64,000 bases of DNA from positions 3,224,001 through 3,288,000 of the forward strand of contig NZ_CP120210.1 of NCBI RefSeq assembly GCF_029369745.1. Direction: 5' to 3'. Source of the DNA: Amycolatopsis sp. QT-25. GTDB lineage: Bacteria > Actinomycetota > Actinomycetes > Mycobacteriales > Pseudonocardiaceae. The position numbers were made by a program, and so were the translations under genes. Position 1 is the stretch's first letter. Each line of letters opens with the position of its first letter. This document shows positions 52,470 to 60,926 of the stretch, piece by piece. The notes under the pieces are model-generated. The model ran no database searches. It was not told where the DNA came from and saw only the letters and a program-made list of their open reading frames with translations.

Positions 52470-52841
52470 CGGACATGCTGCGCGGGTGGCGATCGACCCG
52501 CGCGGTCCGCTCCATGCGGTCACCGCGTCCTCGTCGGGGACGGGCAGCCTGTCGTTCTACACCGCTGACCGGCGGTAGGGGATTCGCAGCCGAACGTCGT
52601 GGCTGCTGACCCTGTCCGATGTGGATCGACGACCTCCGCCGATCCGACCGAGGCCGGGGCCGCCGATGAAAGGATCGACATCCCCTGCCCCGGTCAGGTC
52701 GCCAGGAGCTTGCCCTTGACCTTCGGTACTGTCCGACCGTCGTGCCTCACTCGGCGCAGAGGCGATCACGGTGTCGCGATCGAATCGCGTCCTGACACCC
52801 GAATGCTGTCGAGGGTTCAACTCGGGAGAAGTTTCCCGACC
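52470..52841. other. Convergent gap, nothing recognised
   Basis: This 372-base region lies between the ends of the OsmC and DUF3224 genes. No gene-like frame and no clear hairpin is seen. Confidence 0.4.
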
Positions 52842-53237
52842 CTATGAGGGCAGTTCGTATTTGAAGACGTAGCTGTGCTCACCATTCGGTGCACGAGTGA
52901 TCTCCATCGTGGCCCGGAGTCCTGTCAGGCCGTCGCTGGCCGAATCCGTGACGACTTCGATGCTGGCGGATCCGCCCTCAGCGTTTCCCTGGGCAGAATG
53001 ACGCAATACGAAATCGCCTTCTCGGCCATCGATCCGGGCGTGTACCCGCTCCATGCCGACATACGATGCCGAGTCATTGTGGGCCAACACCTGGAGCAGG
53101 TTCGCTTCGCTGGTACCCTGGATGCCTCCTTCGAAGGTCTTGGTATTGCGAACGCGGAGAAGGCGAACGCCGCCTCGCTCGTCGTACACGTCTTCATTCC
53201 AGCTGTCCAGGGTGAATCGGCCGGTCACTTCGTTCAT
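52842..53237 (-). CDS. DUF3224-domain protein
   Basis: This 131-residue protein matches the DUF3224 pattern: an N-terminal GRFTLDSWNEDVYDER, then SEANLLQVLA, SYVGMERVHARIDGREGDFVLRHSA and a final GEHSYVFKYELP. Family members form small allene-oxide-cyclase-like beta barrels with no established reaction. Base composition seems lower in GC than the neighbours. It stands alone, with a repeat element behind its start region. Confidence 0.82.
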   Translation of the reverse strand: MNEVTGRFTLDSWNEDVYDERGGVRLLRVRNTKTFEGGIQGTSEANLLQVLAHNDSASYVGMERVHARIDGREGDFVLRHSAQGNAEGGSASIEVVTDSASDGLTGLRATMEITRAPNGEHSYVFKYELPS

Positions 53238-53737
53238 GAACTCTCATCGATTCCGTGAGTGTGGACACCATTGAGGTGGTGCGTTGTCCACCAGTGGGAG
53301 ATGGCACTACTTTGCAGTCAAGACTTCTCAGTGGACAAGATACAGGTCATGCAATTCCGGTCGTGATCCATATCCCCGTGGTTATCCGCGGAGCATCGCG
53401 CTACCGGCCGCTATGGATCAGACACGCAAATGTTCGAGCTGTGACCCTGAGTCGTGACCCGTGAGCGGGCGGGCACCGTCACCTGGCGTGGCTCCGACAG
53501 TCCACAGGGGACATCACGACCCCTGTGCCCGCTCTTGTCGCCGCCGTGATTCTCTCTCGCGGGGGTACGTGAAGGCCCCTTTCTTGCGCTAGGCGCAAGG
53601 AAGGGGCCTTCACGTACCCCAAGGCCGCCCCAGGCGCACCGGCACGGCCGACGAACCCCGACCCATACTCTGCCGAAGTGCTCACCGACCTGCGATCGGC
53701 CGAAGCCGGAAGGCAGCAGGAACTCAAGACGTTCTGC
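53238..53737. other. Gap of 500 bases with dispersed repeat copy B
   Basis: Apart from the element at 53509-53620 I see no gene. The 53260-53460 part is relatively AT-rich and may hold the DUF3224 promoter. Confidence 0.45.
53509..53620 (+). repeat. Dispersed repeat with long hairpin, copy B
   Basis: The leader GGACATCACGACCC, continuing to GTGATTCTCTCTCG, is followed by 28-bp arms (53562-53589 and 53593-53620, three-base loop, one G-T mismatch). It matches copy A at 15738-15847 in both leader and hairpin, with compensated differences: the outer arm reads TACGTGAAGG here and TACATGAAGG in copy A, and the opposite arm changes to match. Confidence 0.75.
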
Positions 53738-54505
53738 TCACCACGGCACGGTCTGTTCGACCGAGCCAGTGGGCCCACCGCGAAACTCTCCTGTGGGTCC
53801 GGTGTCATCGAGGAGTGCGAGTTCGACGGGGACGGCGGCTGCCTCTGCGACGGTCTGGTGTCCACGACTGAAGGGGGATTCGACATTGAGGTCGGTGGCG
53901 ACGAGGCCGGGGTTGGCGGCGTTGACGTGGATTCCTTTCGCGCGCAGGGCGTTGGCGTAGAGCACGGTGATCGAATTCAGCGCGGCTTTGGAGGAGCTGT
54001 AAGCGAGCAGGCCGCGGGTGGAGATGGGGTGGTGAGGGTCGCTCAGCAGGGCCATCGATCCCAGCGGGCTGGACAGGTTCACCACTCGGGCCCGGGAAGA
54101 GCGCTGCAGCAGCGGAAGGCAGGCGTGGATCAGGGCTATCGGGCCGAACACGTTGACTTCGTACGCTTGCCGGACTTGTGCCGCGGTGATCTGCTCGACA
54201 GGCGTTCCCCACTCGGTCACGATGCCCGCGTTGTTGACCAGGACATCGAGTTTCCCGCATTCGTTCTCGATCCGGGCGATCGCGGCGTCGACCTGTTCCG
54301 CTGCGGTGACGTCCAACTGGAGGAAGCGTACGTCGGTGTCGGCGCCGCCGAGCTCGAGCTCGGCGCTCTTGCCGCGTTCCGGGTCGCGAGCGCCCAGGTA
54401 CACAGTCATCCCTTCGGCTGCGAGTCGCCGGGTGATTTCCCGTCCGATGCCCTTGTTCGCCCCGGTCACCAGCGCTATCTCGCCCTGGTGTCGGCTCCTC
54501 GTCAT
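53738..54505 (-). CDS. SDR oxidoreductase, NKGIG subgroup (paralogue of 50511-51239)
   Basis: This 255-residue SDR has IALVTGANKGIGREITRRLA, VNNAGIVTEWG, and NLSSPLGSMALLS followed by YSSSKAALNSITVLYAN. It shares YLGARDPERGK and a C-terminal TVPW with the SDR at 50511. Likely a carbonyl reductase type acting with NADPH. It overlaps the upstream NmrA-VOC gene by four bases (ATGA), so both are cotranscribed from the MarR-controlled promoter. Confidence 0.88.
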   Translation of the reverse strand: MTRSRHQGEIALVTGANKGIGREITRRLAAEGMTVYLGARDPERGKSAELELGGADTDVRFLQLDVTAAEQVDAAIARIENECGKLDVLVNNAGIVTEWGTPVEQITAAQVRQAYEVNVFGPIALIHACLPLLQRSSRARVVNLSSPLGSMALLSDPHHPISTRGLLAYSSSKAALNSITVLYANALRAKGIHVNAANPGLVATDLNVESPFSRGHQTVAEAAAVPVELALLDDTGPTGEFRGGPTGSVEQTVPW

Positions 54506-55785
54506 CGCGGATCCGCCTCTCGGCCGGGCTGCGTGTCGACGAGCGCTATCCAGTTTCCGTCGGGGTCGGCGACATATGAGCGTCGGTGTCCGCCGAGGTG
54601 GCGATAGGGCTCGATGAGTATCCGGGTGCCGCCGTCCCGGAGCCGTGCGGTCTCGCGGTCGACGTCCTCGCAGGAGACGACCAGTTCGAAGGTGGAACCA
54701 CTGGCGGGTTTCAGCCCGGTCGACTTCACCGCGGCCGGGTGGGAGACAGCGAGCAACGAGGTGCCGAGTCGAAGCACGACGTGCTCGGGAGTGTCCTGGT
54801 TCGGCCAGCAGGACGACACCGCGAACCCGAGGCGGTCACGGTAGAACTCGAGCGCGGCGAGGGGGTTCTCGGTGAAGATGTTGAGCATGCTGGACGTGGT
54901 CGCGGCACTCGGCCGCGGTCCGTCGGAGGAGGTGGCACCGCCACCGGCGAATTCGTCGGCCGCGAAGGTGGCGACAGAGCGGGCGGGGCGGCCGGTGACG
55001 ACCTCGACGTCGCCACTGACCTCGTCGTAGTCGCCGGCGGCGATGACCTCGTACTGTGTGGTCAGGTCTCGGGCGAGCCACCGGGGGAGCCCGGCGCCGG
55101 CCATCGCCTCGACGAGTGCCGCAGGGGGCACCCGGACATGGGTGATCGTCCGTCCGGCGGCTGCGCTCAGGATCGCGGCGGCCTCGTCGTAGGTGTGGGC
55201 CTGCGGCCCTGTCAGGGTGTAGGTCCTGCCCTCGTGCCCGTCCTCGGTCAGCGCGACGGCCGCGACAGCGGCGATGTCGTTCGCGTCCACGAGCGCGGTC
55301 CGGCCGTCCTGGGCACAGGTATAGATCGCGTCATCGGTTCCGATGCGGTGGAAGTTCTGCAAGTAACCCCCCGGCCGCAAAATCGTGTAGGCGAGTCCGG
55401 AAGCCTTCAGTTCACGCTCAGACTCCCAATGCTCTCGCACGAACCCGATCGGCGACCGCTCGTGGGCACCGTGGGCGGATAGCTTGACCACGTGGCGCAC
55501 CCCGACCGTACGTGCCGCTGTGATGACGTTGTGTTCCTGTGCACGCTGACCGTCGGGTACCGCGGCGGCGGTGGTCAGCAGGAAGAGGCGGTCTGCCCCG
55601 GACAACGCGGGTGCGAGCGAGCCCGGATCGGCCAGGTCGACCGGGAAGGTTTCGACCCGGTCCCCGAAGAGGGTCTGCGCCCGGCGCCTGTCCCGGCATA
55701 ACACCCGAACCTGCTCACCGCGCTCCACGAGGAGACGCACCAGCCGACTGCCGACCGTTCCGGTCCCGCCGGTCACGACGATCAT
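54502..55785 (-). CDS. NmrA-like NAD(P)-binding protein fused to a VOC/glyoxalase domain
   Basis: This 427-residue protein. Residues 1-285 are an NmrA/NAD(P)H-quinone-oxidoreductase-2-like Rossmann domain (IVVTGGTGTVGSRLVRLLVE, VVKLSAHGAH, YTILRPGGYLQNF). After a Ser/Ala linker, residues about 300-420 form a VOC domain (NIFTENPLAALEFYRDRLGF, then RSYVADPDGNWIALVD). NmrA-like proteins sense or use NAD(P)H or quinones; VOC domains isomerise, open rings or bind toxins. The fusion suggests a quinone- or aldehyde-handling enzyme. ATG 55785 is divergent from a MarR gene across a 36-base near-perfect palindrome. Frame continuity across the junction shows no sign of a sequencing artefact. Confidence 0.85.
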   Translation of the reverse strand: MIVVTGGTGTVGSRLVRLLVERGEQVRVLCRDRRRAQTLFGDRVETFPVDLADPGSLAPALSGADRLFLLTTAAAVPDGQRAQEHNVITAARTVGVRHVVKLSAHGAHERSPIGFVREHWESERELKASGLAYTILRPGGYLQNFHRIGTDDAIYTCAQDGRTALVDANDIAAVAAVALTEDGHEGRTYTLTGPQAHTYDEAAAILSAAAGRTITHVRVPPAALVEAMAGAGLPRWLARDLTTQYEVIAAGDYDEVSGDVEVVTGRPARSVATFAADEFAGGGATSSDGPRPSAATTSSMLNIFTENPLAALEFYRDRLGFAVSSCWPNQDTPEHVVLRLGTSLLAVSHPAAVKSTGLKPASGSTFELVVSCEDVDRETARLRDGGTRILIEPYRHLGGHRRSYVADPDGNWIALVDTQPGREADPR

Positions 55786-55801
55786 GAGTACTCATTTCTC
55801 G

Positions 55802-55837
55802 AGATGTATTATGGTGGTAAACCACCATAATACATCT
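55802..55837. promoter_or_regulatory. Large palindromic MarR operator
   Basis: Perfect 17-base arms (left arm AGATGTATTATGGTGGT, 55802-55818; right 55821-55837) flank AA. It fills the middle of the 68-base region between the NmrA-VOC and MarR starts and is strikingly AT-rich. A MarR dimer binding here would block both divergent promoters. Confidence 0.85.
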
Positions 55838-55853
55838 TCGTTAGCATCGTCCA

Positions 55854-56303
55854 GTGACCCCTTCGATGCCCGTCGAGCCGCCCACTCCGTTGTCCTATGA
55901 GGTCATCCAGCTGCTGGTCGAGATGAGTGCACGACTGAGCCGGAATTTCGCCGCGCGAGCGGCGGAGCTGAACCTCACGGCCGCCGAGGGGAAGGTCCTG
56001 CTCGCCCTGGAGCCGAAGGCCACCTTGTCCATGCGTGGACTGGCTCGAAAACTCGGTTACGACGCGTCGAACCTCACGGGCATCATCGACAAGCTCGAGG
56101 ACCACGGCCTGGTCGGGAGGCATACGGACCGTGCCGACCGGCGGATCAAGAACATCATGGCCACCGACGAGGGGGCGCGCGTCCGAGACGGTCTCGCACA
56201 GCGGCTCCGGGAGGACGCGGGCCCGGTCAGTGCGCTCACTGAACCCGAACTACACGAGCTCCGTGCCTTGCTTGTGCGCGCGATGGACAGCAACGCACCC
56301 TGA
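55854..56303 (+). CDS. MarR-family transcriptional regulator
   Basis: This 149-residue protein has the MarR winged helix: ARAAELNLTAAEGKVLLALE, MRGLARKLGYDASNLTGIIDKLEDHGLVGRH and the wing RADRRIKNIMATDEG. Start GTG 55854 (or ATG 55866) lies only 16 bases beyond the operator and lacks a good ribosome site, so a leaderless or near-leaderless transcript is possible. MarR proteins typically release DNA on binding phenolics or quinones, or on oxidation. The divergent NmrA-VOC/SDR operon is the likely target. Confidence 0.9.
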   Translation: MTPSMPVEPPTPLSYEVIQLLVEMSARLSRNFAARAAELNLTAAEGKVLLALEPKATLSMRGLARKLGYDASNLTGIIDKLEDHGLVGRHTDRADRRIKNIMATDEGARVRDGLAQRLREDAGPVSALTEPELHELRALLVRAMDSNAP

Positions 56304-56710
56304 GGTGGCGAGCGGCAGTACCGGCGGCAGGAGAGCATCCGACGGCCGCGTGGACGCTTTCGAGCGAACTTCCCACTCGCCGCAGGGACCTCGCCGACAG
56401 TCACGGTGTCAGCATTTCGCACCGCTGTCGAAGAGAGTGCGGCACCCGCGCCGGCACGGCTGATCCGCCGTCTTCCGGACTGGACGTCGGCACGCTTGCC
56501 CGGTGGTGAACCTTCTCAGGTTGTCGGCGACCGGAGCGATTCGCCGAGTTGGTGACCTCCTGTGCGGCAGGACCGGCCTCACGGCCGTGCACGCCGGATA
56601 GGGGTTCCCGGATTCATGAGCGCCGCTTGGTCGGCCTCGCCGCCAAGACCCCATCGGCGGTACCGCCAGGTGCCGACCGTCTCGCTCATCGTTCAATATC
56701 GATTGCTGTC
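56304..56710. other. Convergent gap, nothing recognised
   Basis: This 407-base region lies between the MarR and DUF418 gene ends. No supported gene or strong hairpin. Confidence 0.4.
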
Positions 56711-57853
56711 TCACTCCCTCCGGCTCGTGGTGGCTCGTTGAGGCCTCAAGTAGGCCCATTGCCACAGGAGTTCGACCGGCCCTCGAGAGAACCACTTCAG
56801 CCACAGCGTGCTCAAGGCCATGATCAGCGCACTCACGCCCAGGTAGAGAACGATGACCCCCCACGGTCGCGTGCCGGCGAAAGTGCTCGACAATCCGAAT
56901 CCCCATTCGTAGCAGAGTATTCCGGCGATCAGGTTCTGCAGGATGTAACTGGACAGGGCCACACGCCCGACCGATATGAGCCCCCGTCGTAGTGGGCCTG
57001 GCTCGCCCCGCAGCCGGTGCACCAGTGTCGTTACGAGGCCAAGCAGGCCGATCGAAACGAATCCCGCGGTCACATATCGGTCAGCGAAGAACCACGACGC
57101 GCCCGAGAACGTCGTGATCAGATTGAGCGGAACACCCACGCCGAGTCCGACCTGCATCAACCTGTCACGCAGCCGCTGACCCTGCCGGGAGTCCGCCAGT
57201 ACCCCCCGGCGCATCAAGCGCGAACCGAGCAAGAACAGGAACATGCCCAGGGGGATGACGAGCACGGCCTCCGCGCGATAGGTACCCGCCATGACGATCC
57301 GATCCGCGACCGCGGCCGGCCAGCTGGTGGTACTCGGCCCGGTGCCGTCGATGGTCAGCGGGACGTGGCGGTAGTGCTGCGCGAGGGTGAGCAATCCGAT
57401 CACGGTGACGAAAAGCAAACCTTGGAACCAAAGCCAAATGCTGATCACGCGTTCGGAGCGGCCGATCACGAACGCGACCAACGCGGACACGACGGCGTAG
57501 TACATCAGCACGTCGAATTCGAAAATCAGCGTGTAATGAACAACTCCTTCAAGGAACAGAAGGGCGGCACGCCACAGGTACCAACCCGGCCAGCGGGCAC
57601 CACGTTTCTTTGCCGAGCGGTACTGCAGCTCCATGCCGATGCCGAACATCAGTGAAAGCAGGGCAAGAAACTTGCCATTGCTGAGAAAGCGTAACAGCAG
57701 CTCGGTCACTCCGGTCACCGAATCCGGCGTCGGCAGATCGAGAAAACCGGCCGCGCCACGCTGATCGGCGAAAATCCAAATGTTCGTGCCCAGTGTGCCG
57801 AGAATCGCGACGCCGCGTAAGACATCCAACGCTTCTATCCGGTCGGTTCCCAC
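56711..57853 (-). CDS. DUF418-domain integral membrane protein
   Basis: This 380-residue protein starts RIEALDVLRGVAILGTLGTNI, the characteristic DUF418/acyltransferase-3-like N-terminus. It has about nine membrane segments, for example FLALLSLMFGIGMEL, LWRAALLFLEGVVHYTLIF, VLMYYAVVSALVAFVIG and LVIPLGMFLFLLGSRLM. The C-terminal DUF418 part has VGRVALSSYILQNLIAGILCY and LWLKWFSRGPVELLWQW, the family's RGPxExLWR-like ending. The family is uncharacterised; transport or envelope modification is often proposed. GTG 57853 has AGGGAG upstream. Confidence 0.87.
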   Translation of the reverse strand: MGTDRIEALDVLRGVAILGTLGTNIWIFADQRGAAGFLDLPTPDSVTGVTELLLRFLSNGKFLALLSLMFGIGMELQYRSAKKRGARWPGWYLWRAALLFLEGVVHYTLIFEFDVLMYYAVVSALVAFVIGRSERVISIWLWFQGLLFVTVIGLLTLAQHYRHVPLTIDGTGPSTTSWPAAVADRIVMAGTYRAEAVLVIPLGMFLFLLGSRLMRRGVLADSRQGQRLRDRLMQVGLGVGVPLNLITTFSGASWFFADRYVTAGFVSIGLLGLVTTLVHRLRGEPGPLRRGLISVGRVALSSYILQNLIAGILCYEWGFGLSSTFAGTRPWGVIVLYLGVSALIMALSTLWLKWFSRGPVELLWQWAYLRPQRATTSRRE

Positions 57854-58463
57854 CTTGCTCCCTTCGTGCTTTCATCAGGTTACGAGTGGAATGCGGGGGC
57901 GTCTTCGTGTGCCAGTGGCAGATGTGCGTGGCGGCCCGGGCGCGGACAGGGTGGAAGCCATGCACAAAATCCGGGACGGGTAGCCGAAATCGTTCCGCAT
58001 GACGCAGCCGGGCGTGGCATCCATCATGGCACACGAGCACGAACAGCGTCGATCGACGCGCTGGCGCCGGACGCTGAAACGGCTGAAGCGCCGCTCGACG
58101 TAGTTGAGCTTCAGCCATCTCGATCCGGGTTGGGCCCGGCGCATCTACTACGCACGAAGCGATCCAGCAGTCCGAACCGACGGGCGCGCTCGCCACACTC
58201 GTGGTCGACCGCTGCTTCGAGGCATGGGGAGGGCGGACCGGCCTTCGCTCAAGAGGGGGTGTGTCCCCACTGCTCGGGCGGCTCGATCTCGATCACGGTC
58301 TGCAAAATGTCGAAATCAGCAGAAACCGGCCACCCGGACTTCTATACTCAGTGATCATCCGGTCAGGCGAGTTCGTGCGAGCACGCACCAAACCGTGTAC
58401 CGGACCGCTCAGAAGGGAGTCCGGACCATTTCAGACAGTAGAGGCCGTCAGGGCCGTAGGCGG
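57854..58463. other. Gap of about 600 bases, nothing recognised
   Basis: Several frames are open, but none shows family motifs or a good ribosome site. The promoters of the DUF418 and small secreted peptide genes should lie here. Confidence 0.4.
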
Positions 58464-58730
58464 ATGAAAAGCAGGAGAGCTGCAGCGGTACTGATCGCGG
58501 CGGTGCTCGGGACGTCGGTCGCGGGTACGGCGCACGCCGCCGAACTGGGGCCGTGGGAGCTCAGCGGTCCGTTCCCGAACGAACCGTCGTGCGCCGCGGG
58601 AATCACGTCGCTCGCCGTGGCGGGTTACCAGGTGGTGCCGCACTCGCCGCGCCCACCCGCCCACCGGACCGTGACCAAGTCCTGCTTCCCCACCACGTGG
58701 GGTCACTACGGATTCCACTTCTACCGGTAA
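58464..58730 (+). CDS. Small secreted peptide with two cysteines
   Basis: This 88-residue protein has a clear Sec signal: MKSRRAAAVLIAAVLGTSVAGTAHA with an AHA-type cleavage site. The mature peptide of about 63 residues has Cys in NEPSCAAGIT and TKSCFPTTWG, presumably one disulfide, and an aromatic C-terminus HYGFHFYR. It resembles the many small exported proteins of actinomycetes with unknown roles. The ribosome site is weak, so the start rests on the signal peptide. Confidence 0.68.
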   Translation: MKSRRAAAVLIAAVLGTSVAGTAHAAELGPWELSGPFPNEPSCAAGITSLAVAGYQVVPHSPRPPAHRTVTKSCFPTTWGHYGFHFYR

Positions 58731-59285
58731 GCAGTGTGCGGGCCCGGTCTCCCGGCCGGTTGCCCGGTCGACTCGTGGCCGGGCGGGCCGTGGGGACGGT
58801 TCCCGTTGCCTGGTCGGATGGTCACGACCGTGCGCCGTCGATCATCCGACCAGGCAAACCGGACGAAAACGGAGGGGTCGTCGTGCTCGCGGACGATGGC
58901 GATCCTGGCGGGAAGGGCGCCACGTCGGCACAGTGTGGGACGTCTGCCGCGATCGCGGCACTGCCACACGCGGAAAGTCCAGAATCCCGGAACACCGACG
59001 ACGTCACCTTCCACCGGCATCGCGATGCCGCGGCTTCCCGGTCACATCGTGCAGGAAGGGAAGCAGCGCATCGGGACGCTGCCCCAACGGAAAATCCCGC
59101 CGCAACGTCCACACCGTACTGTTGGCCGTCCGCAGCTTCTTCCTGGACCTGCTGCCGCAGACTCTGGAGGATCTGTCTCGGCCGGCACGCCGTCCGCGGG
59201 ATCGCGCCGGCCGTTGTGAGGTGCGCTGAACTGTTCCGGGGTGTCGCCTTTTCCTCGACGTGATCCAGCCCGCGGACGGTCCCGC
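58731..59285. other. Convergent gap, nothing recognised
   Basis: About 550 bases between the secreted peptide gene and the hypothetical gene on the other strand. No supported feature. Confidence 0.4.
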
Positions 59286-59696
59286 TCAGCTCTGACCACG
59301 GTAACGTTCGTACTCGGCAGCGGCCTCCGCGATATCACCGTCCAAGATCATGGTCAGCGCGTAAGAGATGGCCTGGACCCACTCTTCCAGTCGAGTCACC
59401 TCCGCGTCCGCGATCAAGTCATTCCGGCGAAGCATCCCTTCGGGCGCTACACCCCAGACTCGGCCGAAGTGGCAGATTCCGACCACAGTGGAAACCACCT
59501 CACGCGACACCAGGTCAGCCTGCAGTGGTTCGGCAAGAGTCAGCAACGCCGACATGACCTCGTGGAAGTTCTCCTCGCGCAATCCGGTGAACGGCCGCAG
59601 AGACCCCAGGAAACCCTGTTGCCAGCGCGGATTCTCGACATCTGGATGCGTGCACGAGTGGAACAGCAGGGCTTCACGGGCATCAGCCGGGGTCAC
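59286..59696 (-). CDS. Hypothetical small soluble protein
   Basis: This 136-residue all-alpha-looking protein starts at GTG 59696: TPADAREALLFHSCTHPDVENPRW, then NFHEVMSALLTLAEPLQ, TVVGICHFGRVWGVAPEGMLRR and LEEWVQAISYALTMILDGD. I do not recognise the family with certainty. The pattern (small, acidic, helical, with conserved-looking Trp and Gly) recalls orphan immunity-like proteins in actinomycetes, but no toxin gene is adjacent. The frame is well formed and codon use matches the neighbours. Confidence 0.65.
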   Translation of the reverse strand: MTPADAREALLFHSCTHPDVENPRWQQGFLGSLRPFTGLREENFHEVMSALLTLAEPLQADLVSREVVSTVVGICHFGRVWGVAPEGMLRRNDLIADAEVTRLEEWVQAISYALTMILDGDIAEAAAEYERYRGQS

Positions 59697-60926
59697 GCGA
59701 ATACAGTAGCGCCAACCCTTCGCGGCCGAAGACGGCAGTCCACACCGGCCACGATGGTGCGTTGCCCTCGACCGACGGCTGTCGTCGGAGTTGCGTCTGA
59801 CAGTTCTGCTCAGCGTGGCCGGTCACCTCGTCGGCGATCGTCGAGGCTGGTGGCGAGGTGGCGATGGACGACCTGGCTGATCCGACACGGCGGCGGCTCG
59901 GTACTCCCGGCTCCGGCACACTGCGCCGGCGGATCCGTCGGCGTACCGCGAGGACGACCATGACCGCGACGGGCATCCGGTCGATCCGAGGTGGCCGTGC
60001 CTGAACATGCGGGTGAACAGCATGCCGTAGGGGTGATGCAATCTCGTCACCGACCAATGTTGTTTCATGTATTGTTCCAGCCGCTTGATCACTTGAGTGC
60101 GCGATCAGAAGAGACCGGATTCACGCCTGGCTGGGGCAAGATATGCCCTGGTCAGGCCCTGTCTTGAGGCCTTCGGCCTGATCCAGGCCCGCTTCCATGC
60201 AGAGCGTGGGGATCTCACTCGGCCGTGTGGCAGGCGCTACCGCGCCGTTCGGAGGATCGACGTGCTGTGAGAGAACTGGTCAAGTTCCGTCCTGGCAGTC
60301 GGATTTCCTTTATCTTGTTGCTGTGCGGTTTCTGGTGGTTGGCCCGTCGGCTGTCTCCCGTGCTGGATCGATCACAACGAAGCTTCACGTCATGCCGTCA
60401 CATCGCTGCACCGTTCTCTCGCGAGCTCCAGGAGTGATACATGTCCACGATGCTTGTAACGCTTGCCGACCGCATGGTGACGCTTGTCGTCCCGAAGGTT
60501 CGCGCGGGAGCGGATTCTCCTTCTCGTCTCGACCTTGCTTCTGCTCCCGCGTAAGAACTTCGTCATAGTGACCGTCGGGGGCGACAGCATGCGGTCGACC
60601 GATGCTCCAGTCGCCTTCCCCTGGTGCGGTGGTGCCGAACCGCGGCGAGGGCCGGGTGTCCTGAAGGTGTACCCGACCGTCGACGCCGAAGTGCCTCCGC
60701 GTCGACTGCTCTTACTCGGGGCCGATACCGCGCACAGTTTCGACTCACGCCGTACTGGCTGCTTTCCGGCGACGGATCGACACTCAGATTCATAGGCAAA
60801 AGGTTATGGGTGCCGCGATAAGTACATGAACGCACTCTTGCTTCGAAGGTTTACCGATGCCAGTCTGGGATGACTGGGTATCGTGATCGCACTTCCAGAT
60901 GTGCTCACGACAACTGGGGAATTCAT
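59697..60926. other. Gap of 1.2 kb; no gene supported
   Basis: Base composition is lower in GC than in the gene regions. An imperfect inverted repeat (CCTGGTCAGGCC near 60147 and GGCCTGATCCAGG near 60175-60187) could be a weak hairpin. The promoter of the protease gene lies at the right end. Open frames here have no family-like content. Confidence 0.4.

Noticed and set aside
15738..53620. The two hairpin elements as a CRISPR or attachment-site pair
   Set aside because: Only two copies 38 kb apart with no spacer array, cas genes or integrase, and the intervening genes do not look like a phage or integrative element.
60197..60568. Possible small gene in the 1.2-kb gap before the protease
   Set aside because: No ribosome site, no family-like sequence, and overlapping frames are equally open.
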